Assembly (NCBI RefSeq): GCF_007858275.1 | Contig: NZ_VFEV01000048.1 | Location: 1-44,774 of the forward strand | Length of the DNA stretch: 44,774 bases | Direction of reading: 5' to 3' | Source: Pseudomonas proteolytica | GTDB lineage: Bacteria > Pseudomonadota > Gammaproteobacteria > Pseudomonadales > Pseudomonadaceae | Part shown: positions 7,212-13,323 of the stretch, piece after piece | Layout: each line of letters opens with the position of its first letter | Position numbering within the stretch: the first letter of the stretch is position 1 | Translations under genes and position numbers: made by a program | The notes under the pieces: model-generated | Databases searched by the model: none | What the model was told of the DNA's origin: nothing | Seen by the model: the letters and a program-made list of their open reading frames with translations, nothing else

Positions 7212-8294
7212 ATGGTAGATCACTCATCACCGTCACGTCGGCCGTTGGGGCGTGCAAGCCTGCTGCTGCGCCTGGCCGCTATCGGTGTGGTTGTCGGCGC
7301 AGTGGCGGGAGCCTTTGCCTACGTCAATGGCACACTCGACCCACAACGTTTGCGGCCCAAGACTCTGGTCAATGCGCTGGAAACCAACAACGGCGTTCAC
7401 CCCGGCTACCGACGCAACCATTCCAAGGGCGTGTGTGTCGCGGGCTATTTTGAGAGCGGTCCTGCGGCGCGTGCGTATTCCAGTGCGCAGGTGTTCCACG
7501 AGGCACGCACTCCGGTGATCGGGCGTTTTGCCTTGCCCAGCGGCAACCCGTATGCCCCCGACAGCAGCGTGCCGATCCGTAGCCTGGCCTTGCAGTTCAG
7601 TCAGGCCAACGGCCAGCAGTGGCGCACTGGGATGAACAGCATGCCGGTGTTCCCGGTGGGCACGCCCGAGGCGTTCTACCAGATGCTCAAGGCGGGCGCT
7701 CCGGACCCGGCGACCGGCAAGCCGAACCCGGCCAGTATGCCGGCATTTTTTGCCAGCCATCCCGAGGCTGCGCCGTTTCTGGCATGGGTCAAGACCGCCA
7801 AGCCTTCGGCCAGTTATGCCACCGAGTCCTACAACGGCATCAATGGGTTTTACCTGATCAACGCCAATGGCCAGCGCCAGGCCGTGCGCTGGGGAGTGGT
7901 GCCAATCAGCCAGGACACAAAGGAGGCGGCGGCGCCTGCGGGGGCCGATTTCTTGCAACAGGACCTGGAACAACGCTTGCTCGCCGGCCCCGTGCGCTGG
8001 CAATTGCTGATCACCCTGGCCAACCCCGCTGACCCCGTGGATGACGCCAGCAAAGTGTGGGCTGGCGAGCATACGGTGCTCAATGCCGGCACGCTGGTGC
8101 TCGACAGCAGCCAGCCGCAACTGAGCGGCGATTGTCGTGATATCAATTTTGATCCGCTGATCCTGCCGAGTGGCATTGAAGCGTCCAACGATCCGCTGCT
8201 GGCGGCGCGTTCTGCCGCCTATGCCAGTTCGTATCTGCGGCGTACCGGTGAAGTCAGCCAACTGCACAACGCGGTTCAGGAGTCGAAGCCATGA
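7212..8294 (+). CDS. Catalase-family peroxidase (SrpA-like), membrane-anchored
   Basis: This 360-residue protein belongs to the small, single-domain catalase-related peroxidases rather than the 480-residue monofunctional catalases. The distal haem histidine is His70 in YRRNHSKG. The proximal tyrosine motif RxxxY is RSAAY (333-337). A membrane helix at about 17-37 after a basic N-terminus suggests an inner-membrane anchor with the enzyme in the periplasm. The start was chosen at the ATG with GGAG upstream, rather than an in-frame alternative 39 bases earlier. The gene overlaps the cytochrome b561 gene by 4 bases, so the pair probably forms a membrane peroxide-reducing unit fed by b561 electrons (inference). 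Expression probably depends on the ECF motif upstream. Confidence 0.85.
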   Translation: MVDHSSPSRRPLGRASLLLRLAAIGVVVGAVAGAFAYVNGTLDPQRLRPKTLVNALETNNGVHPGYRRNHSKGVCVAGYFESGPAARAYSSAQVFHEARTPVIGRFALPSGNPYAPDSSVPIRSLALQFSQANGQQWRTGMNSMPVFPVGTPEAFYQMLKAGAPDPATGKPNPASMPAFFASHPEAAPFLAWVKTAKPSASYATESYNGINGFYLINANGQRQAVRWGVVPISQDTKEAAAPAGADFLQQDLEQRLLAGPVRWQLLITLANPADPVDDASKVWAGEHTVLNAGTLVLDSSQPQLSGDCRDINFDPLILPSGIEASNDPLLAARSAAYASSYLRRTGEVSQLHNAVQESKP

Positions 8295-8827
8295 ATGCCC
8301 CATCCCGGTTTTTTACCCCGCTGGCGCGCTTGCTGCACTGGCTGATGGCATTGATGGTCATCGCCATGCTGTTTATCGGTGCCGGCATGGTGGCGTCGGT
8401 TTCTCAACGGCATGAGTGGCTGCTGCACCTGCACAAGCCTTTGGGTATTGCGATTCTGGCGTTGGTGATCGTGCGCCTGGTGGTGCGTTTTTCGACGCGC
8501 CAGCCGCCGTTGCCTTCTGATTTGCCGCTGTGGCAGGTGCTGGCGGCCAAGGCGTCTCATCTGCTGCTGTATGGCTTGATGCTGGTGTTGCCGTTGCTGG
8601 GTTGGGCGATGATTTCGGCGGCGGGCGACCCGGTGATGCTCTCCAGCACCGTGCAGTTGCCGGCGTGGGTGCCGGCCAATGCCCAGGTGTTTGCGGTGTT
8701 GCGCAAGGCTCACGGGTACCTCGCCTATTTACTGTTTCTGACGGTGCTGCTGCATTTGGCGGCGGCGTTGTTTCATGGCTGGGTGCGTCGTGATGGCGTG
8801 TTGCAAAGCATGCTGGGCAAGGACTGA
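8291..8827 (+). CDS. Cytochrome b561 (YodB/CybB type)
   Basis: A 178-residue four-helix membrane protein (about 14-34, 48-66, 88-108, 142-162). Histidines at 16, 48, 141 and 155 are in positions expected for two b-type haems. Prokaryotic b561 proteins carry electrons between quinol and periplasmic partners. The start codon overlaps the catalase stop (ATGA), which implies translational coupling, and this pairing recurs in oxidative-stress operons. The last 55 bases of the gene overlap the 3' end of the convergent MFS gene. Confidence 0.88.
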   Translation: MNAPSRFFTPLARLLHWLMALMVIAMLFIGAGMVASVSQRHEWLLHLHKPLGIAILALVIVRLVVRFSTRQPPLPSDLPLWQVLAAKASHLLLYGLMLVLPLLGWAMISAAGDPVMLSSTVQLPAWVPANAQVFAVLRKAHGYLAYLLFLTVLLHLAAALFHGWVRRDGVLQSMLGKD

Positions 8828-9990
8828 GCACCGAGGGTAAACCGCCAGTAAACCAGGGCCAACAGGTTGATGGCAGCGCCCAGGGCGCACACGCCGAGCC
8901 AACCGGCCCAGGCGTACATCATCGTGGCCATGACCGAGCCCAGGGCGCTGCCTGCCGAGTAGAACAGCATGTAGGCGGCCACCAGCCTGCTCTGGGCATC
9001 GGGGCGCACGCTGTAGATCAGGCTTTGGCTGGTGACATGCACGGCTTGCAGGCCGAGGTCGAAGGTAATCACGCCGAGCAATAACGCCCATAACGAGGAC
9101 TGGGTGAAGGCGATGGCCAGCCACGACAGCAGCATCAACATCAAGGCTGCACCGCTGGTCCACTGGGCGCGGCCTCGGTCGGCCAGGCGCCCGGCATGGG
9201 CCGCACCCAGTGCGCCGGCGGCACCGGCAAGGCCGAATAGGCCGATCTGGGTGTGGGACAACGACAATGGCGGGGTGCTCAGCGGCAACACCAAAGGCGT
9301 CCAGAGCACGGTGCCAGCGGCAAACGTCAGCAACGCCAGCACTGCACGATCCCGCAGGACTTTTTCCTCGCGCAACAGGCTGAACACCGAGCGTAGCAAT
9401 TGTCCGTAGGAACCCTGCGTACGAGGCTGTTCGGTGGCGGGCAACACACGCCACAGCAACAGTGCCATCAGCAGCGTCAGGCCGGCCGACAACAGGTACA
9501 CCGAACGCCAGCCGGCCAGGTCCGCCATGATCCCGGATACCGTGCGCGCCAGCAGCAGGCCGACCACGATGCCACTGGTCACCAGGCCGACCACGTGCCC
9601 CCGTTGCTCGGGCTGTGCCAGGTGGGCGGCGTACGCCACTAACACCTGGGCCACCACGGCGAGCAGGCCCGTCAGCAGCAGGTCCGCCAGGAACCACGGG
9701 CCGCTGCTGGACAGCGCGACCAGCAGAACCGCACAGGTCGAGAGCAACAACTGGCTGACAATCAAGTGGCGGCGATTGAGCAGGTCTCCCAGCGGCACCA
9801 GCAATAACAGGCCGATGCCATAACCGACCTGGGTCAGGCTGATGACGATGCCGACGGTGGCCGGGTCCATGGCGAACGTGCTGGCCATGGCATCGAGCAG
9901 GGGTTGGGCGTAATACACATTCGCCACCGATAACCCGCAGGCAATGGCGAACAGCAGCACGACCGCGCCGCTCAAGGGGGATTTTGGCAT
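8773..9990 (-). CDS. MFS transporter (drug/metabolite exporter, DHA1-like)
   Basis: The 405-residue protein has about twelve hydrophobic helices. Its N-terminus VANVYYAQPLLDAMASTF and the motif VPLGDLLNRRHLIVSQLL (motif A between helices 2 and 3) place it with YtfL/YnfM-like drug:proton antiporters of the major facilitator superfamily. No substrate can be inferred. It is divergent from an HxlR regulator 97 bp away, the usual layout for a locally controlled exporter. The C-terminal tail overlaps the convergent cytochrome b561 gene by 55 bp, which is uncommon but has no alternative stop. Confidence 0.85.
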   Translation of the reverse strand: MPKSPLSGAVVLLFAIACGLSVANVYYAQPLLDAMASTFAMDPATVGIVISLTQVGYGIGLLLLVPLGDLLNRRHLIVSQLLLSTCAVLLVALSSSGPWFLADLLLTGLLAVVAQVLVAYAAHLAQPEQRGHVVGLVTSGIVVGLLLARTVSGIMADLAGWRSVYLLSAGLTLLMALLLWRVLPATEQPRTQGSYGQLLRSVFSLLREEKVLRDRAVLALLTFAAGTVLWTPLVLPLSTPPLSLSHTQIGLFGLAGAAGALGAAHAGRLADRGRAQWTSGAALMLMLLSWLAIAFTQSSLWALLLGVITFDLGLQAVHVTSQSLIYSVRPDAQSRLVAAYMLFYSAGSALGSVMATMMYAWAGWLGVCALGAAINLLALVYWRFTLGAQSLPSMLCNTPSRRTQP

Positions 9991-10087
9991 GTTGGATGCT
10001 CGTTATGGTTTTGAAATGAAACCAGTTGTACGGTAGGTATTCCGGTTTTATATTGCAACTACATTTTTTGTCAGGCAGGCATCATCC

Positions 10088-10543
10088 ATGGTCAAACTCA
10101 CCCGCTTTGAAACAGCCGAATGCCCGGTCGCGCGCTCACTGGAGGCCATTGGCGATGGGTGGGCGCTGTTGATCATTCGTGATGCCTTCGATGGCATCCG
10201 CCGTTTTGGCGAGTTCCAGCGCAGCCTGGGGATGGCCAAGAACATTCTCTCGGCGCGCCTGCGCAACCTGGTGGCCCATGGGATTTTCGAGATCGTCCCA
10301 GCCTCCGATGGCAGTGCTTATCAGGAGTATGTGTTGACCGAAAAGGGCAGGGGGTTGTTTGCCGTGATCATTGGGTTACGGCAGTGGGGCGAGGGCTTTT
10401 TTTACGCTGAGGGCGAGGCGCATTCGTTGATGCTGGACCGAGAGCACGGGCAGGCCCTGCAGCCCTTGCAAGTGCGTGCGGCGGATGGCCGGGTGCTCGG
10501 GCCGCAGGAATGTCTGCGGGTGGCGGCGCAATCCGGGGGCTGA
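10088..10543 (+). CDS. HxlR-family winged-helix transcriptional regulator
   Basis: A 151-residue protein with the HxlR signature: a conserved cysteine in AECPVARSLEAIGDGW (Cys11 region), IRDAFDGIRRFGEFQRSLG, then LSARLRNLVAHGIFE and the wing YVLTEKG. HxlR proteins are dimeric regulators, and some sense electrophiles or oxidants through the N-terminal cysteine. It is divergent from the MFS exporter. The shared 97-bp control region contains loosely inverted AGTTG (10024-10028) and CAACT (10056-10060) elements that could be operator half-sites, though this is weak. A G/C-rich hairpin straddles its stop codon (10533-10555) but has no T-tract. Confidence 0.88.
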   Translation: MVKLTRFETAECPVARSLEAIGDGWALLIIRDAFDGIRRFGEFQRSLGMAKNILSARLRNLVAHGIFEIVPASDGSAYQEYVLTEKGRGLFAVIIGLRQWGEGFFYAEGEAHSLMLDREHGQALQPLQVRAADGRVLGPQECLRVAAQSGG

Positions 10544-10566
10544 ATGACCCCCCGGGTTGGCCAGGG

Positions 10567-11718
10567 TCAGCGCAGTACGTCGACGATATCCGCCACGCTG
10601 CTCAGCACGTCCTTGCCCAGTTGCAGCGAGCGTTTGCCGGACCAACCGGTATGCGGGTCGGGTGCATCGTCGTTGTCCTTGAACGGCATTTCCAGGGTCA
10701 GGGACAGGCAATCGAACCGCTCGCCCACACTGTTGCACGCCAGGGTCATGTTGGCCTGGCCTGGCAAGTCGCGGGTGTAGCCATGGGTGGTCTGGAAGTC
10801 GCGGGTCAGTTCGCTCAAGTGGCTGCGAAAGTGTTTTTCCAGGGCCTCGATACGTGGCGTATAGCCGGGGTTGCCTTCACAACCTGCGGTGAACACGTAG
10901 GGGATTTCCTCGTCGCCGTGGATATCCAGGAACAGGTCGACGCCGTATTTCTCCATTTGCTGTTGGACGAACAACACTTCCGGGCTCTGCTCCTGGCTTG
11001 CGCTTTGCCAGGCCCGATTGAGGTCCTGGCCCATGGCGTTGGTGCGCAGATGGCCGTGGAACGCGCCATCCGGGTTCATGTTCGGCACCAGGTAGAGGTC
11101 GGCGGCGGCCAGCAGTTTTTTCAGCTCATCATCACCGTCCTGTTGCAGGCGTTCGATGATGCCTTCCATAAACCATTCAGCCATGTGCTCGCCGGGGTGC
11201 TGCTGGGCGATGATCCACACTTTGCGTTGCCCCGCACCGCCCTTGCCACGGCGCAGCAGGGGGATATCGCGGCCCTCGATGCTTTTGCCAGTTGCCAGCA
11301 ATTGGGTGCCTGCGCGGTTCAGCGCTCGGTCGATCAACCAGGCGTGACGCTCGCGGCTGTAGGGTTCGAAGTAGGCGAGCCAGGCGTGTTTTTGCTCGGT
11401 CTTGAATTCGATGTGCAAGGTTTCGCCATCAAAGCGTGTTGGCACGCGGAACCAGTTGATATGGTCGTAGGATGCCACTGCGTTGTAGCCGCTCCAGGCA
11501 TGTTTGTAGGAGGACTGGCCGGCGTTGCTCAGGCGAAAGGTATGGGTATGACCGATGTGCATACCTTCGGCCTTGAAGTGGAACCATTGGAAGTGCTGGC
11601 TGCGGGTATCGGGTTTGATCGCCAGCAGCGGTTGATGGGCATCGCGGGTGTCGAGTACCTGGATATTGCCGCTGTCGAAATCGCTGCTGATTTTAAGGGA
11701 GGTCAAGGCCACGGTCAT
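10567..11718 (-). CDS. M14 zinc carboxypeptidase, cytosolic carboxypeptidase (CCP/AGBL) type
   Basis: The 383-residue enzyme has an N-terminal beta-sandwich typical of CCPs, then an M14 catalytic domain. Zinc ligands are His174 and Glu177 in QHPGEH and His267 in LDIHGDE. Substrate-site motifs NPDG (215-218) and DLNRAW (232-237) are present, and the catalytic glutamate is Glu343 in LTLEMPF. It has no signal peptide, so it is cytoplasmic. Eukaryotic CCPs remove glutamates from tubulin; the bacterial substrates are unknown. The gene is monocistronic. A 270-bp stretch upstream, before the PrrF terminator, contains a Fur-like dyad but no convincing gene. Confidence 0.88.
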   Translation of the reverse strand: MTVALTSLKISSDFDSGNIQVLDTRDAHQPLLAIKPDTRSQHFQWFHFKAEGMHIGHTHTFRLSNAGQSSYKHAWSGYNAVASYDHINWFRVPTRFDGETLHIEFKTEQKHAWLAYFEPYSRERHAWLIDRALNRAGTQLLATGKSIEGRDIPLLRRGKGGAGQRKVWIIAQQHPGEHMAEWFMEGIIERLQQDGDDELKKLLAAADLYLVPNMNPDGAFHGHLRTNAMGQDLNRAWQSASQEQSPEVLFVQQQMEKYGVDLFLDIHGDEEIPYVFTAGCEGNPGYTPRIEALEKHFRSHLSELTRDFQTTHGYTRDLPGQANMTLACNSVGERFDCLSLTLEMPFKDNDDAPDPHTGWSGKRSLQLGKDVLSSVADIVDVLR

Positions 11719-11845
11719 AGTCTGGTTGCCTGAATATGAGAGATGTGACAGGCAGTTTACACAGGGGCGGGGTAAAGTTTGGGACGCAAATTGTTGCGAA
11801 AAAGGAGGGGGCGTCGTCCGTGACGCAGCAGCAGCTTAGAGTCTA

Positions 11846-11860
11846 TGAGATTGATTCTCA
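11846..11860. promoter_or_regulatory. Possible second Fur-type dyad
   Basis: TGAGA-TTGAT-TCTCA is an inverted repeat resembling the TGAGAATnATTCTCA form of Fur boxes. It lies about 130 bp upstream of the carboxypeptidase start and 250 bp from the PrrF promoter. Its target is unclear: it could serve a minus-strand transcript towards the carboxypeptidase or an unrecognised plus-strand transcript. Confidence 0.35.
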
Positions 11861-11990
11861 AGTGCTAATTTGGAAAGAACCGGACCAGAGCGCTTTCTCG
11901 GCTTTCTTTCGGCGATGGTCTTTTGCTACCATGCGCGCCATCAAGCAACACACAGTCTTCATTAGCCTGAAGCCACGCCAGAATAACTGG

Positions 11991-12106
11991 CAAAAAAAAG
12001 ACCCGGCCAAAGAGCCGGGTCAAAAACCGTGATTAGCCTGATGAGGAGATATTCCAAGAGTCCGACCTAAGGTCTCTTGGTCTATCGACTGATCTCGCGA
12101 CCAGTT
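11991..12106 (-). ncRNA. prrF: PrrF iron-responsive small RNA
   Basis: The minus strand begins AACTGGTCGCGAGATCAG, the conserved 5' end of Pseudomonas PrrF RNAs, immediately after a Fur box. It continues through CTCATCAGGCTAATCACGG and ends in a GACCCGGC/GCCGGGTC hairpin followed by eight T residues. The predicted length, about 116 nt, is typical. PrrF RNAs are repressed by Fur with iron. In iron limitation they work with Hfq to down-regulate mRNAs for non-essential iron proteins, sparing iron. P. aeruginosa has two tandem copies; only one is present here, so a second locus elsewhere is expected. Recognition is from remembered sequence, not a covariance search. Confidence 0.92.
11992..12021 (-). 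terminator. Rho-independent terminator of PrrF
   Basis: A perfect 8-bp stem, GACCCGGC and GCCGGGTC, encloses a six-base loop and is followed on the minus strand by T8. There is no T-tract on the plus-strand side, so it serves the minus-strand sRNA. Confidence 0.9.
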
Positions 12107-12109
12107 GCT

Positions 12110-12128
12110 TGCAATAATAATCATTATC
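12110..12128. promoter_or_regulatory. Fur box over the PrrF promoter
   Basis: This 19-bp stretch matches the Fur consensus GATAATGATAATCATTATC at 15 of 19 positions, with an unbroken 12-base match at its right side. It ends four bases before the inferred PrrF start, so iron-loaded Fur would occlude the promoter. An outer CTTGCAA/TTGCAAG inverted repeat flanks it. Confidence 0.85.
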
Positions 12129-12198
12129 ATTTGCAAGTCAAATGTTTTTATCTACCAGATAGAAATATTTTTCCTTCTGTTCCTGCACGCCTACCTGG

Positions 12199-12546
12199 TT
12201 ACGAGGTTTTCCCGCCTGCCAGTTGCAGTGGACGCTCCAGCATGGCCTTGGCCATATCAATTAGATACACCACCGAAAACGCCAGGTCCCGGGTGCCTCC
12301 CAGCTTGTTGTTCGCCAGCTCATACGCGATGGCGGCGGCGCTGCGCAGCAAGTCCGACGCGTGGATCAGGGCTTCTTCACTGCTGACGGTGGGGTTGGCC
12401 TCGAACCAGGCCATATCGTCCGATGCAGGGTCTGTATCCTCTTTCAAGTAGTAATCCAGTGCGCGTCGAGCTGCGTCGCTGCCCTGCAAGAACTTTATTT
12501 CGTCGGTATCAGGTGTACCGTCCAAGTGATCCGGGGTTGTGGTCAT
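12199..12546 (-). CDS. DUF6124-family (DUF3077-like) small protein
   Basis: A 115-residue acidic protein resembling small Pseudomonas proteins formerly grouped as DUF3077. An acidic variable N-terminus precedes a helical core (SSEEALIHASDLLRSAAAIA) and the conserved end segment VVYLIDMAKAMLERPL. Function is unknown and no membrane segment or signal peptide is seen. It lies just upstream of PrrF on the same strand and is divergent from the S24-like regulator. The 129-bp region between the two is AT-rich and contains a small palindrome, AAACTGTTT (12631-12639), that could bind the regulator (inference). Confidence 0.75.
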   Translation of the reverse strand: MTTTPDHLDGTPDTDEIKFLQGSDAARRALDYYLKEDTDPASDDMAWFEANPTVSSEEALIHASDLLRSAAAIAYELANNKLGGTRDLAFSVVYLIDMAKAMLERPLQLAGGKTS

Positions 12547-12675
12547 GGGGTGGGTGCTCTGGGTGGGAAGGTGAACAGGTACGACTGATAATAATACGAT
12601 CTGTATTTATGTCATTTGATTGATTACTACAAACTGTTTATTGTCGCCGCGAATACACCCGGTATTGTCTGCCCC

Positions 12676-13323
12676 ATGGATAAATGGATAGCGTTGGTCA
12701 AAGCCAACATGAAGGCCCGCAAGGTCACGCAGAATCAACTGGCTGCACGCATGGGCATGTCCCAGGGCGGCATTGGCCATTGGCTGGGCAAGCGCCGTGT
12801 ACCGAGCCTCGCCGACATGAACCGGGTGCTCGAAGAACTAGGCCTGGGGTATCTCGAAGCGGCGCTGGTGATTCGCGAGAAAGGCCACGCCCCGGCAGAC
12901 GATAAAGTCGCGCCGGTCGTTCAATACAACCCGTACTTTCGCTACCCGGTAAAAGACTGGAAACAGCCCTGCCAGGTCCACGAACAGCGTCTGGCCTACG
13001 GATCCGGGCGTTTTCAGGCAAGCGACTACGACGCCGACGGCGAGGCGTTCTGGCTCCAGGTGAGCGGCGATGCAATGACCGCGCCCAGCGGGCCGAGCAT
13101 CGCCGATGGGATGATGATCCTAGTGGATCCGGCCCTCGACGCCGAGCCTGGCAAACTGGTGGTGGCCCAATGGGCAGGCAGCAGTCAGGCGACGTTTCGC
13201 AAGCTGCTGGAAGAAAGCGGCCAGCGTTACCTGGTGCCACTCAACCCGACCTACCCAAAGGCGTTGCTCACCGATGACTGCCGGATCATCGGCGTGGTGG
13301 TACAAGCCACGGTGAAGTTCTAG
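12676..13323 (+). CDS. XRE/S24 LexA-like regulator lacking the catalytic serine
   Basis: The 215-residue protein has an N-terminal XRE helix-turn-helix (TQNQLAARMGMSQGGIGHWL, about 15-34) and a C-terminal S24/LexA fold. In active S24 repressors the nucleophile lies in a G-D-S-M motif; here it reads SGDAM, with Ala at position 133 (codon GCA). The general-base lysine is kept (Lys176 in TFRKLL), as is the LVPLNPTYPK segment. No Ala-Gly or Cys-Gly cleavage dipeptide is visible in the linker. It is therefore probably a non-cleavable DNA-binding regulator rather than an SOS-inducible repressor. The ATG at 12676 gives the normal domain start. No prophage or pyocin genes are adjacent. The gene ends tail-to-tail with liuD, sharing the bases CTAG for both stops. 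Confidence 0.85.
   Translation: MDKWIALVKANMKARKVTQNQLAARMGMSQGGIGHWLGKRRVPSLADMNRVLEELGLGYLEAALVIREKGHAPADDKVAPVVQYNPYFRYPVKDWKQPCQVHEQRLAYGSGRFQASDYDADGEAFWLQVSGDAMTAPSGPSIADGMMILVDPALDAEPGKLVVAQWAGSSQATFRKLLEESGQRYLVPLNPTYPKALLTDDCRIIGVVVQATVKF

Noticed and set aside
11736..12032. Plus-strand open frame of 98 codons upstream of the carboxypeptidase gene
   Set aside because: It runs antisense through the PrrF terminator, shows no family features and lacks a convincing start.
12676..13323. Prophage or pyocin repressor marking a phage
   Set aside because: Neighbours are the PrrF/DUF6124 genes and liuD; no phage structural, lysis or integrase gene is present.
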